From: Anaerolineae bacterium
GTDB taxonomy: Bacteria; Chloroflexota; Anaerolineae; 4572-78; J111
Assembly (NCBI GenBank): GCA_022071955.1
Contig: JAJVIM010000006.1
Location: 1-58,913, forward strand
Length of the DNA stretch: 58,913 bases
Direction of reading: 5' to 3'
The position numbers and the translations under genes are program-made. The notes beneath the pieces are model-generated. The model made no database searches. It saw nothing but the letters and a program-made list of their open reading frames with translations, and had not been told where the DNA came from. Positions 1 through 7,548 of the stretch are shown piece by piece (within the stretch, counting starts at the first letter, position 1; each line of letters starts with the position of its first letter).

Positions 1-210
1 CGCGCCGCCTTCCAGTTGAAACCCACTGCTGGCCAGTTGATCGTGGATTTGCCGGGCGGTGCCGGGCAACTGCCACAGCTTGGAATTACCGTCAAAGCGG
101 CGGCCATTGATTTGCTTGACAGCGGCCAGCATCTCCTGAAACGCGCCGCCAATCACGTTGTACAGTTTGCCTTCAATCTGTACCCGAATACGGTCTTGTT
201 TGTCAGCCAT
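1..210 (-). CDS. Unknown protein, N-terminal 70 residues, cut by window edge
   Basis: Reading leftwards from an ATG at 210-208, the frame stays open to base 1, so only the first 70 residues are present. The start is supported by AGGAG six bases upstream. The fragment runs from MADKQDRIRVQIEGK through a segment with RRFDGNSKLWQLP and ends in a short Gly-Phe-rich stretch. The pattern (hydrophobic-Lys-x-Ile, then RRFDGNSKLW, then a helix and Gly-Phe) resembles the small DNA-binding HARP-like or single-strand annealing modules seen at the N-termini of helicases, but this is only a resemblance. No function is assigned; the rest of the gene lies outside the window. Confidence 0.7.
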   Translation of the reverse strand, partial: MADKQDRIRVQIEGKLYNVIGGAFQEMLAAVKQINGRRFDGNSKLWQLPGTARQIHDQLASSGFQLEGGA

Positions 211-238
211 AATTTCTCCTGTAAAAATAAACGGATAA

Positions 239-285
239 GTAGGTCGGGCTTGCAGCCCGACTGTCACGCTGCAAGCGTGACCTAC
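239..285. repeat. GTAGG-bounded double palindrome
   Basis: This stretch begins GTAGGTC and ends GACCTAC and contains two internal inverted repeats, TCGGGCTTGCAGCCCGA and TCACGCTGCAAGCGTGA. Relatives with the same GTAGG/CCTAC boundary but different stems lie at 2268-2295 and 32873-32900, and a partial one (GTAAG-type boundary, stem around CCGGGC/GCCCGA) at about 2210-2231. It lies in the leader of the gene starting at 210. It looks like a dispersed palindromic repeat, not a terminator, because no T-run follows. Confidence 0.65.
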
Positions 286-319
286 GCCCAATGCTTTTCA
301 GATAAGGTTTTTGTTTGAC

Positions 320-454
320 CCTCACCCCCTGCCCCCTCTCCCTCTGGGAGAGGGGAAAATCTTTTTTGGCGTGTTTTTTGGCGGCTTTGCCGCCAAAAAA
401 CACGCCGTGAAACTTGCTCCCCTCCCTGTAACGGGGAGGGGGTTGGGGGAGGGG
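320..454. repeat. Nested G-rich/palindrome repeat, copy A
   Basis: Three-part element. The left arm (about 320-355) is C-rich with an internal hairpin. The centre (368-406) is a perfect 18-base inverted repeat with a 3-base loop, stem GGCGTGTTTTTTGGCGGC. The right arm (419-454) has a hairpin followed by four runs of four or more G separated by one or two bases (433-454), a strong G-quadruplex pattern. Copy B at 2384-2549 has the same three parts in inverted orientation. There is no coding potential of note. Confidence 0.75.
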
Positions 455-496
455 TAAGCTAACCCCCGGCCATTTCTTATGTGAAAAGTATTGGAC

Positions 497-1411
497 CTAC
501 GCCACCTGCAAAAACACTTCGGCGGCGGCGCGAAAGAGCAGCACATGCCGGTAGGCCAGCGCCAGCACATTTTTATCGTACCCGCCGCCCACCACCGTGG
601 CCACAGGGTACCCCTGCCGCATACAGGTGTGCAGCACATATTTATCCCGCTCAAACAGACCGGCGTCGGTGAGCGACAGCTTGCCCAGCCGGTCGGCGTG
701 GTGCGGATCAACCCCGGCATCGTACAGCACCAGATCGGGCCGAAACTGGCTGAGCACGTCGGGCAGGTGAGCCGCCAGCGTTTTTAAGTAGAGCGCATCG
801 TCCGCGCCATCGGGCAGCGGCACATCGAGGTCGCTCTGCTGTTTGTGAAACGGAAAATTGCTCTGGCAATGCATCGAAAAGGTAAATACAGTGGCGTCAT
901 CGGCAAAAATCGAGGCCGTGCCATCGCCCTGATGCACGTCCAAATCAACAATCAGGACTTTGTGAGCCGGGCCCATTTGCTGCGTTAACCGCGCCGTCAC
1001 GGCCAGATCGTTAAAAATACAAAAGCCCGAACCAAATCCGGCAAAGGCGTGGTGGGTGCCGCCGGCGGTATTGCAGGCCAGCCCGTGTTCCAGCGCCAGC
1101 CGGGCCGTTAACACCGAACCGCCCACCGCCGTGCGCGTCCGTTTTACCAGATTGGGACTCCACGGCAGGCCAATGCGCCGGATGGCTTTGGCATCGAGCG
1201 TGCCGCCGCAAAAGGCCGCAATGTACTCGGGTGTGTGAACCTGCTCCAACCAGGCGCGTGGCGCGATCTGCGGCACGTGAAACTGGTCCAGCGAGGCCAG
1301 GCCATCGCGCAGCAAAATATCGTAAATTACGCCAAACTTGGGCATTGGAAAACGATGTTCCGGCGGGAGCGGCGTCACATAACCGGGGTGATAGACAATA
1401 GGTAAAGACAT
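497..1411 (-). CDS. Histone deacetylase / acetoin utilisation (HDAC superfamily) hydrolase
   Basis: A 304-residue zinc amidohydrolase of the HDAC/AcuC/acetylpolyamine amidohydrolase superfamily, expected to remove acyl groups from lysine or polyamine substrates in the cytoplasm. All hallmarks are visible: the His-His pair in GGTHHAF (H120, H121), zinc ligands in IVDLDVHQGDG (D158, H160), the third ligand in AGVDPHHADRLG (D235) and the catalytic tyrosine in GGGY (Y278). The length suits the short bacterial class (class IV-like). The ATG at 1411 has no obvious Shine-Dalgarno sequence. The gene follows the HNH nuclease gene in the same direction after an 87-base gap. The substrate cannot be told from sequence; no acetoin genes are adjacent, although an AcuB-like CBS protein lies 13 kb away. 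Confidence 0.92.
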   Translation of the reverse strand: MSLPIVYHPGYVTPLPPEHRFPMPKFGVIYDILLRDGLASLDQFHVPQIAPRAWLEQVHTPEYIAAFCGGTLDAKAIRRIGLPWSPNLVKRTRTAVGGSVLTARLALEHGLACNTAGGTHHAFAGFGSGFCIFNDLAVTARLTQQMGPAHKVLIVDLDVHQGDGTASIFADDATVFTFSMHCQSNFPFHKQQSDLDVPLPDGADDALYLKTLAAHLPDVLSQFRPDLVLYDAGVDPHHADRLGKLSLTDAGLFERDKYVLHTCMRQGYPVATVVGGGYDKNVLALAYRHVLLFRAAAEVFLQVA

Positions 1412-1498
1412 AAAACGATGGTTACTCGCAGGTAGTGATCATAAAAAAATACCTCCATGCCAGCCGCACAGAGGTATCCCATGCGCTTCGACTGAAGA

Positions 1499-2002
1499 TC
1501 AGTCCCACATATATTTATCCCAAGCCACCCGGGCCTCTAAACTGGCCAGAGCCGCCACCGCCAGATAACGGGGCCGTTTTGGCTCGGTGAGCAGCCTCAT
1601 GTTGGCTTCAAGCGGCGTCCGGTTACCTTTGCGGCCGTTGCATTTTTGGCAGGCCACCACCACATTTTCCCACGTGGTTTTGCCGCCGCGGGAACGGGGC
1701 ACCACGTGGTCGAGCGTCAGCTCCTGACGAATGGGCATCTCCCCGCAGTACTGGCAGGTGTAATGATCGCGGGCCAGCACCGTACGGCGCGTAACCGGCA
1801 GCGACATCCGGCGCGGGATTTTAACATAATACACCAGCCGGATGACCAGAGGGCGAGGAATGACGAAGTTTTCGGCGCGCAGTTTGGCTTCGGCCGCTTC
1901 GATGAGTTCGGCTTTTTCCTTGAGTAACAGGATAACAGCGCGCTTCACCGAAACGATACTGAGAGGTTCGTAAGTTGCGTTGAGTACAAGTACCTGTCCC
2001 AC
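1499..2002 (-). CDS. HNH endonuclease
   Basis: A 167-residue HNH nuclease of the small stand-alone type common in Chloroflexota, Cyanobacteria and actinobacteria. The N-terminal signature VLVLNATYEPL is followed by a basic helical region, then CQYCGE, LDHVVPRSRGG (the catalytic DH), an Asn in WENVV and a second zinc knuckle CQKCN. The start is taken as GTG at 2002 because GGAGG lies 9 bases upstream; the ATG at 2011 directly abuts that GGAGG, leaving no spacing, and a still longer frame reaching 2134 would read through the promoter. The role of this family is unknown; it is usually chromosomal and not tied to a restriction system. Confidence 0.88.
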   Translation of the reverse strand: MGQVLVLNATYEPLSIVSVKRAVILLLKEKAELIEAAEAKLRAENFVIPRPLVIRLVYYVKIPRRMSLPVTRRTVLARDHYTCQYCGEMPIRQELTLDHVVPRSRGGKTTWENVVVACQKCNGRKGNRTPLEANMRLLTEPKRPRYLAVAALASLEARVAWDKYMWD

Positions 2003-2048
2003 AATAGCCATCCTCCGTTGTATACTAAAGGGGACCAACATGGCTGCT

Positions 2049-2077
2049 ATTATAGCAAAGTCGATGGCGTAGAGCAA
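2049..2077 (-). promoter_or_regulatory. Promoter of the HNH nuclease gene
   Basis: On the minus strand a perfect TATAAT (complement of 2049-2054) lies 17 bases downstream of TTGCTC (complement of 2072-2077). Transcription would begin about 35 bases before the GTG start at 2002, supporting the shorter gene model. Confidence 0.55.
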
Positions 2078-2267
2078 TCGCAAATGAGTGCTATTTTGGG
2101 AGGCAAAGGAGCGCCACTGCCAGCGCAGGTTCATTTGCTGGCAGCGTTAATCGCTGGCACAATTGGGGGTAGGTTCGCCCTCGCTCGTTTATGGATTTTG
2201 GTGTGACTGCCGGGCAACAAGCCCGACTTACCGGGTCTGCAGCACAGCACCGAGTGATGAAATTTGG

Positions 2268-2295
2268 GTAGGGGCGCTTCGCAAAGCGCCCCTAC
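2268..2295. repeat. GTAGGGG palindrome
   Basis: Inverted repeat GTAGGGGCGCTTcgc/aAAGCGCCCCTAC between the divergent HNH and deoB genes. It matches, with compensating changes, the palindrome at 32873-32900 (stem GTAGGGGCGGTT). No T-run follows, so it is unlikely to be a terminator. Confidence 0.6.
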
Positions 2296-2308
2296 ATTCG
2301 CAGAAAGC

Positions 2309-2336
2309 GGAGTCCAAAACTGTAGTTTTGGACTCC
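2309..2336. repeat. GGAGTCC hairpin
   Basis: Perfect inverted repeat GGAGTCCAAAAC/GTTTTGGACTCC with a 4-base loop (TGTA). A sister hairpin with the same GGAGTCC base but a different upper stem lies at 35519-35550, so this is a second repeat family rather than a chance palindrome. Confidence 0.6.
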
Positions 2337-2383
2337 TGCCGCAAATTTTTATACTCAAATCAGAATGAGAAATGCACTTTTTT

Positions 2384-2549
2384 CCCCTCCCCCCAACCCC
2401 CTCCCCAAAAATTTGGGGAGGGGGAGCGATTAAACGGGTGTGGTTTGGGCGGCTTCGCCGCCCAAACCACACCCAAAAAGTCTTTTCTCCCACCTGTGCC
2501 CCGCAGGGGTACTTCTCCCTGAGGGAGAAGGGGGCTGGGGGGATGAGGG
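2384..2549. repeat. Nested G-rich/palindrome repeat, copy B (inverted)
   Basis: Mirror-image counterpart of copy A (320-454). The C-rich arm at 2384-2406 is the complement of a four-run G-quadruplex pattern nearly identical to that in copy A. The centre (2436-2474) is again an 18-3-18 perfect inverted repeat, stem GGGTGTGGTTTGGGCGGC, with the same GGCGGC/GCCGCC tip and altered but fully paired outer bases. The far arm (2487-2549) holds CCCC/GGGG and CTTCTCCCT/AGGGAGAAG hairpins. It lies between the divergent HNH and deoB genes. Confidence 0.75.
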
Positions 2550-2601
2550 CAAAAGTGCAGCTTTCAAATTGATTTCAGTTTAGAAGCCGGGGCAGGAACT
2601 G

Positions 2602-2622
2602 CCTGATTCCTGACTCCTGACC
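2602..2622. repeat. Heptamer tandem repeat (CCTGACT type)
   Basis: Three tandem copies of a 7-mer, CCTGATT, CCTGACT and CCTGACC, just before the deoB ribosome-binding site. It is the reverse complement of the AGGAGTC heptamers at 32791-32818. Confidence 0.55.
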
Positions 2623-2644
2623 CCTATTTTCACAGGAGCTTATT

Positions 2645-3823
2645 ATGCCAGTTAATCGTTTTATTGTGATTGTGTTAGACAGTGTGGGCATTGGCGAGGC
2701 CCCGGACGCCGCCGCGTTTGGCGATGTGGGCTGCCACACACTGGGCAATATTGCCCACGCCGTGGGTGGCCTGCACGTGCCCAACATGGCGGCGCTGGGG
2801 CTGGGCAACATCGCTATATTGGAGGGCGTGCGCCCGCAGCGACAGCCGGCCGCGGCTTACGGCAAAATGGCCGAGGTTTCTGCCGGCAAAGACACCAGCA
2901 CCGGCCACTGGGAACTGATGGGCATCCATTTGCAGCAGGCCTTTCCGCTTTATCCCAACGGTTTTCCGCCGGAGGTGATGGCGCGCTACGAAGCCGAATC
3001 GGGGCGGGGTTGGCTGGGCAACTACCCGGCCTCCGGCACAGAAATCATCGCCGAATTGGGCGAGGAACACATGCGCACCGGCAAAACCATCGTTTACACC
3101 TCCGGTGACAGCGTGTTCCAGATTGCCGCCCACGAAGAAATTATCCCGGTAGAAGAACTGTACCGGATTTGCCGCGTGGCGCGGGAAATTCTGCGCGGCC
3201 CGCACGAGGTGAGCCGGGTGATTGCCCGGCCATTTATCGGGCGGCCGGGCAATTTTGAGCGCACGGCCAACCGGCACGATTTTTCGGTGCTGCCGCCGCA
3301 GCCAACCGTGCTGCACAACCTGAAAGCAGCCGGGCTGATGGTCTACGCGGTGGGCAAAATTGAAGATATTTTCGCCGGGCAGGGCATCACCCAGGCCGTC
3401 CACACCCAAAGCAACATGGACGGCGTGGACAAAACCGTTGCCGCTATGCGCCAGCAACACAAACGCGGCCTGATTTTTACCAATCTGGTTGATTTTGACG
3501 CCAAATTTGGCCACCGTAACAATGCGGCGGGCTACGCCAACGCGCTGGTGGAGTTTGATCAACGCCTGCCGGAAATTGTGGCCGCGCTGGCCCCGGATGA
3601 TGTGCTGGTGCTCACCGCCGATCACGGCAACGATCCCACCACGCCCGGCACCGATCACACCCGCGAGTATGTGCCGGTGCTCATCAGCGGCGCGGCGGTT
3701 AATCCCGGCGTAAACATTGGCGTGCGCAGCACCTTTGCCGATCTGGCCGCCACCATCGCCGATACGTTGGGCGTAGCGCCGCCGCCGCAGGGTGTCAGCT
3801 TTAAATCGATGATTTTCGATTGA
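2645..3823 (+). CDS. deoB: Phosphopentomutase
   Basis: A 392-residue enzyme interconverting ribose-1-phosphate (or deoxyribose-1-phosphate) and the 5-phosphate, linking nucleoside breakdown to the pentose phosphate pool; cytoplasmic. It belongs to the alkaline-phosphatase-like metalloenzymes: the N-terminal [18 protein letters not shown] holds the first metal aspartate, KDTSTGHWE carries the phosphorylated threonine region, and [19 protein letters not shown] carries the C-terminal metal-binding Asp and His. Length is normal for DeoB. ATG with AGGAG seven bases upstream. No nucleoside phosphorylase or aldolase neighbours are present, but the BMP-family protein at 7549-8466 belongs to a family that often binds nucleosides. 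A strong bidirectional terminator follows. Confidence 0.96.
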   Translation: MPVNRFIVIVLDSVGIGEAPDAAAFGDVGCHTLGNIAHAVGGLHVPNMAALGLGNIAILEGVRPQRQPAAAYGKMAEVSAGKDTSTGHWELMGIHLQQAFPLYPNGFPPEVMARYEAESGRGWLGNYPASGTEIIAELGEEHMRTGKTIVYTSGDSVFQIAAHEEIIPVEELYRICRVAREILRGPHEVSRVIARPFIGRPGNFERTANRHDFSVLPPQPTVLHNLKAAGLMVYAVGKIEDIFAGQGITQAVHTQSNMDGVDKTVAAMRQQHKRGLIFTNLVDFDAKFGHRNNAAGYANALVEFDQRLPEIVAALAPDDVLVLTADHGNDPTTPGTDHTREYVPVLISGAAVNPGVNIGVRSTFADLAATIADTLGVAPPPQGVSFKSMIFD

Positions 3824-3826
3824 AAT

Positions 3827-3863
3827 AAAAAAGCCTCCGAGCGGGGAACTCGGAGGCTTTTTT
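3827..3863. terminator. Bidirectional terminator between deoB and surface-protein gene
   Basis: Perfect 15-base inverted repeat AAAAAAGCCTCCGAG/CTCGGAGGCTTTTTT with a 7-base loop, giving a T6 run on either strand. It ends deoB and the convergent gene at 3881-5182. Confidence 0.92.
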
Positions 3864-3880
3864 CTGCTCTGGGGAGAGCG

Positions 3881-5182
3881 TTACCGCTTAACAAATTTGA
3901 TGGCGTCAAAAGCAATCTGAGTGCTGCCCTGCGCCTCGCCGGTGACATCGCTCAATACCACAAACTCGTTGCCGCGACCGTCAAAGTAGTAAATGCCCAA
4001 ACTGACAAACTCGTTGCTGTAGCGGCTCTGGTTGATGGTGCGGTCGGCTACCCGGCCAAAATGCTGAATGCGATAGGTAGCGCTGCCGGTTGTGGCGCGG
4101 TCGCCGGGGATGTAGGCGTAAACCTCGTAATTGCCATCAGACGGCAAATTGGGCATCCACATAGCAGTGTTAACCGGCGCCGACGTTTTGTTGTAAGTCC
4201 AGAAAAAGTCGCTGCCGACCCCGCCCCGGCCAACACCCGGCGGCGGGCCGTACCAGGTAAAACCGGAGTCGCGGTTGTCAACAAACACTCCGGGCGTATC
4301 CGGCGTGGGGATCGTGTCATCGTAATCGCCGGGGTCTTCATCGATGCTGAAATGCACCACGGCGTTACCAACGTGATCGTAGTATTCAACCCGAATGGTC
4401 CGGAAGCCTTCTTTGATGGGCACAATGCCAACTTCGTAATTGACTTCCTGATCAAACCACGAGTCGTAAATAATCTTGTCGTCAATGTATACCCGCATAC
4501 CGTCATCGTGCTGCACCCGGAAGGTGTAATGCCCGGCCTTCAGGTAAATGGAGCGAGTCCAGCGCACCGAGAAGTTGTCACGCGGCACTTTGGCCGCCGG
4601 CGAACCGCTGTTCCAGTCAAAGCTGATGGCGCTATCCTGGCGGCTCATTACCGGGCTGCCCTGCAAATTGCGATTATCAAAATAATCGCCTTTCCATGCG
4701 CCCAAAATATCGTCGTCACCGGCCAGCAACAGCCAATCCAGGTTGACAAAAGCGCGGCCGGTATTTTCAAAATAGGCCACCTGCACTTCGTAGTCGCCGG
4801 CCTGTTCCAGCCGAATTTTGGCCTGCATTTTGTCTTTAATGCCCAGGCTCCAGGCATCGATCAAAATTTTGCCGTCGATCCAAACCCGGGCGCCGTCATC
4901 CGCCGACAGGGTGAACAGGTAGGTTCCTTTTTCAAAATGCATACGCCGGGTAAAGCGGGCCGAAAAGCCATCCACCGGGATTTCCGGCGAAGGGGAACCC
5001 AGCCCCCAATCGTGCCCAAAAGCCGATTCGAACACCACCAGGCGAGGCTGCCCGGTCAGGCCGGGGTTTTCAAAATATTCTGCCCGCCAGCTCAGTTTTT
5101 TCAGCGGCGCGGCCTGTGAAGCCAGCGGAAATGCGGCCAACAAAATCAACAGCAAAATCAAGGCCCAGATAGTTTTTTTCAC
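3881..5182 (-). CDS. Secreted protein with two PA14-like domains and a golvesin-like C-terminus
   Basis: A 433-residue exported protein. The GTG at 5182 is chosen because GGAGG lies six bases upstream; an upstream ATG-like extension to 5215 has none. A hydrophobic signal peptide (about residues 3-25, ending near ASQAAP) is followed by two PA14-like beta-barrel repeats, the first around [18 protein letters not shown] and the second around [18 protein letters not shown], both starting with WRAEYF or WKGDYF. The last 130 residues match the golvesin/xanthan-lyase accessory domain ([19 protein letters not shown], then FVSLGIYYF and DAIKFV). PA14 modules usually bind carbohydrate. It lies 41 bases downstream of the LPVTG protein in the same direction, so both are probably co-expressed envelope proteins. 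Ligand unknown. Confidence 0.88.
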   Translation of the reverse strand: MKKTIWALILLLILLAAFPLASQAAPLKKLSWRAEYFENPGLTGQPRLVVFESAFGHDWGLGSPSPEIPVDGFSARFTRRMHFEKGTYLFTLSADDGARVWIDGKILIDAWSLGIKDKMQAKIRLEQAGDYEVQVAYFENTGRAFVNLDWLLLAGDDDILGAWKGDYFDNRNLQGSPVMSRQDSAISFDWNSGSPAAKVPRDNFSVRWTRSIYLKAGHYTFRVQHDDGMRVYIDDKIIYDSWFDQEVNYEVGIVPIKEGFRTIRVEYYDHVGNAVVHFSIDEDPGDYDDTIPTPDTPGVFVDNRDSGFTWYGPPPGVGRGGVGSDFFWTYNKTSAPVNTAMWMPNLPSDGNYEVYAYIPGDRATTGSATYRIQHFGRVADRTINQSRYSNEFVSLGIYYFDGRGNEFVVLSDVTGEAQGSTQIAFDAIKFVKR

Positions 5183-5223
5183 AATGTACCTCCTTGTTTT
5201 CCTGGGGCGGAACAACGGGCGTT

Positions 5224-6228
5224 CTATTCAGCCAGACTGCGCCACTTGAGCGTGGCGGCCACGGCGCTCACAAACAGGGCCAGCAACACCACAATCCCAA
5301 CAATAACCACAACCACCAGCGAGCCGTCGTCACTGTAGCCGGTTACCGGCAGCGGCGCCACATTGCCCTGCGGTACGGCGTTGGTCTGGTTGAAGGCGTC
5401 GATGGTCCCGTTGGCGGGCGCGGTGTTTTCCGGCACCACCAGTTCATCGGCGGGCGACGGCGCGGCCGGCGCTTGGTTGGCCACTTCAGCGGCGGGAAGT
5501 TCGGCGGCCGGTTTGTTGTCAAGAGCCACTGCCTGCGCTACCGGAGCCTGAAAACCCTCCGGGGCTGGCCCGACAAAACTAATATCATCCAAATCAAATA
5601 TGGCAGAGCCGTTATTAACCCACTTTTTCCAACCGCGAATGAACACGGTCAGTTTATCAGTTTTGGCGGTGATAGTGGTCTCAAAGGTGTCAAGTCGATA
5701 AGTTTGGCCGGCGGCCGGCGTCATGGGCTGCTCGTCCCAGGGAAATTCATGCCAGGCGTCGGGCGAAACCAGTTCCCAGGCGGTGTCGCCGTTGGCGTCA
5801 ACGGCGTATTGCAGCCGGTAGCCGTAGTCAGACTGCTCGATGCTGCCCTCGTCGCTGCGAATCAGGCCGCGGACGGTCAATTTGTACTGCTGGCCGGGCA
5901 CCACCGACACCGTTTGGTAAATACCGGCGTAGCGGTCCTGTTCCTGCGCTTCTTTAATTTCAATGCGTTGGGCGTAGCTGCCGTTGCTCACCACCGCCGG
6001 CCAATCGTCGTAGTTCCAACCCACAACGGCGTTGCCGTTACTGAACGCGCCCCAGCCGTAGCCAACACCAAACTCTTCCTGAAAACCGCCCTCAAAACCG
6101 CCGTTAACCAGCACATCCTGCAAACCGGGCTGCGCCTGCTGAGACAGCGCCTCGCGCGGCGGATAAACAAACAACACGCCGATAATCAGCGCGGTCCCAA
6201 TACCTCGTAAAATATTCAGGTGTACCAT
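5224..6228 (-). CDS. Surface protein with LPVTG-type C-terminal anchor
   Basis: A 334-residue exported protein. ATG at 6228 is preferred: GGGGAG lies seven bases upstream, while the in-frame GTG at 6234 sits almost on it. Residues 1-28 form a signal peptide; residues 35-210 look like a beta-sandwich carbohydrate-binding-type domain (VNGGFEGGF at its start, FDLDDISF at its end), the layout of CBM4/9-like modules. A Pro/Ala-rich linker follows, then LPVTG (293-297), a long hydrophobic helix and a KWR tail, the architecture of a sortase substrate. No sortase gene is in the window. The first gene of an apparent two-gene operon with the PA14 protein downstream. Confidence 0.85.
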   Translation of the reverse strand: MVHLNILRGIGTALIIGVLFVYPPREALSQQAQPGLQDVLVNGGFEGGFQEEFGVGYGWGAFSNGNAVVGWNYDDWPAVVSNGSYAQRIEIKEAQEQDRYAGIYQTVSVVPGQQYKLTVRGLIRSDEGSIEQSDYGYRLQYAVDANGDTAWELVSPDAWHEFPWDEQPMTPAAGQTYRLDTFETTITAKTDKLTVFIRGWKKWVNNGSAIFDLDDISFVGPAPEGFQAPVAQAVALDNKPAAELPAAEVANQAPAAPSPADELVVPENTAPANGTIDAFNQTNAVPQGNVAPLPVTGYSDDGSLVVVVIVGIVVLLALFVSAVAATLKWRSLAE

Positions 6229-6395
6229 GCGCACTCTCCCCTTGCTAGTCCACAGTCAACCCATACAAAGCGCCGACTTTACATATCCATTTTACATAAC
6301 TTCACGGGAGGTGTCAATTAGTTATCACAATCTTATCAACCGGGATATTATGGGATGGCGGCCACAACAGGGTTGTATTTTGTGAAAAAGTGAGG

Positions 6396-6424
6396 TTGTG
6401 AAGAACACTGAAATTGACTATAAT
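6396..6424 (+). promoter_or_regulatory. Promoter of the DUF3054 gene
   Basis: TTGTGA (6396-6401) and a perfect TATAAT (6419-6424) separated by 17 bases, 23 bases before the ATG at 6448, which has GGAGG upstream. Confidence 0.65.
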
Positions 6425-6447
6425 CCCTTCCAGCCACGGGAGGCGTT

Positions 6448-6888
6448 ATGTCTCAAAAAAATACATCCAACCATTTATTTACTGCACCTGCCGCCGTTTT
6501 AGTTGCCGGCGATCTACTGGTAATTCTGAGCTTTGTAGCCATTGGCCGCCAGAGCCACGCCCTGTCTACCGCTGATCTGGCCGCCGACCTGCTGACCGCG
6601 TTGCCGTTTGTGACCGGCTGGTTTGTTGTGGCGCCCTGGTTGGGCCTGTACCGGGCCGCCGTTAGCACAACCCCGGCCCAATTGCTGCCGCGGCTGGCCC
6701 TTACCTGGATTGTGGCCGTCCCGGTAAGCCACATTTTGCGCGCTCTGCTGCTGCAGCGGCCCATCCCCGGCGGCATTCCATTGACGTTTGTGCTGGTATC
6801 GCTGGCTTATCTGGGCGTGGTGATGCTGGTTTGGCGGCTGGCCTACGTGTGGTGGGCCAACCGCGCCGCCCGGAGCGCGCAACCGTGA
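6448..6888 (+). CDS. DUF3054 family membrane protein
   Basis: A 146-residue protein with four predicted transmembrane helices (roughly residues 14-35, 47-66, 82-103 and 110-133) and short loops, matching the DUF3054 family in length, helix spacing and the conserved FVTGWFVVAPWLGLY region. The function of DUF3054 is unknown. ATG with GGGAGG six bases upstream. Its stop overlaps the GTG start of the next gene (GTGA), so the two are translationally coupled. Confidence 0.8.
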   Translation: MSQKNTSNHLFTAPAAVLVAGDLLVILSFVAIGRQSHALSTADLAADLLTALPFVTGWFVVAPWLGLYRAAVSTTPAQLLPRLALTWIVAVPVSHILRALLLQRPIPGGIPLTFVLVSLAYLGVVMLVWRLAYVWWANRAARSAQP

Positions 6889-7517
6889 GTGCCGGGCAGC
6901 GGCCGTGGTGGCTGCTCATTTACAAATCCGAAGGGCTGGTCACGACTATTGAAGATCAATCCCGGCCCGGTGAGCGCGTTTTTGTCATCAGAGGCGAGCC
7001 GATGGTGCGGGCGCTGGCCTGGCTAACGTGCGGCCCCGTGGCGGCGCTGCTGGCTATTGCCGCGCTGGTTGTGCTGGCCGTGGCCGTTAATGCCCAGATA
7101 CAGCCGGGGTTGGTACGGTTGCTGTTGGTGGGGGCGTTTTTGGCGTTGCCGGCGCTGGCCTGGGGAATAGCGATTGTGGTTGCCAACCGAATTTCGGGCC
7201 AATATGTGCAGGCCATCAAAACGGCAGAAACGCAGGAATGCGTGATTCGGCTTAACCAAAAAGATGGCACATTTAGCTGCAAACCGGCACGCGGCGATTG
7301 GTTTGAACTAAGTTACAGCCAAATTCAGCGAGTGCGGGTAGCCCCGGCGCTCGGCGCGCAAAACAGCGCCGCGGTGAACCTGACCCTGGAAACGAGTGAC
7401 GGCCCGCTGGTGCTGCTCAATGACAGGGTGGGCAATCACGCTCAAAAAGCAGACCTGGCTCAGGAAATTGAGATTGCGCTGCAAAAATTTGCCGCAAATA
7501 AAAATCCCTCCGGCTAG
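6885..7517 (+). CDS. Membrane protein with two helices and a cytoplasmic PH-like region, unknown function
   Basis: A 210-residue protein not assigned to a named family. The start is the GTG at 6885 overlapping the upstream stop; a longer frame from 6831 would lie inside DUF3054. Two hydrophobic helices (about residues 45-68 and 73-97) are flanked by polar stretches. The region after the second helix (IKTAETQECVIRLNQ to VNLTLETSDGPLVLLNDR) is beta-rich and resembles the PH-like fold of membrane proteins that read lipid or protein signals; this is inference. A terminator overlaps the stop codon. Confidence 0.7.
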   Translation: MSAGQRPWWLLIYKSEGLVTTIEDQSRPGERVFVIRGEPMVRALAWLTCGPVAALLAIAALVVLAVAVNAQIQPGLVRLLLVGAFLALPALAWGIAIVVANRISGQYVQAIKTAETQECVIRLNQKDGTFSCKPARGDWFELSYSQIQRVRVAPALGAQNSAAVNLTLETSDGPLVLLNDRVGNHAQKADLAQEIEIALQKFAANKNPSG

Positions 7518-7530
7518 CGAAGGGATTTTT
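7500..7530. terminator. Bidirectional terminator
   Basis: AAAAATCCCT/AGGGATTTTT inverted repeat with an 11-base loop. It spans the stop codon of the upstream plus-strand gene and lies 18 bases from the stop of the convergent BMP gene. Confidence 0.8.
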
Positions 7531-7548
7531 GGCGGGCAACTGCGGCCG

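Noticed and set aside
2675..3658. 327-codon frame antisense to deoB
   Set aside because: Same reason: shadow of a well-supported phosphopentomutase gene.
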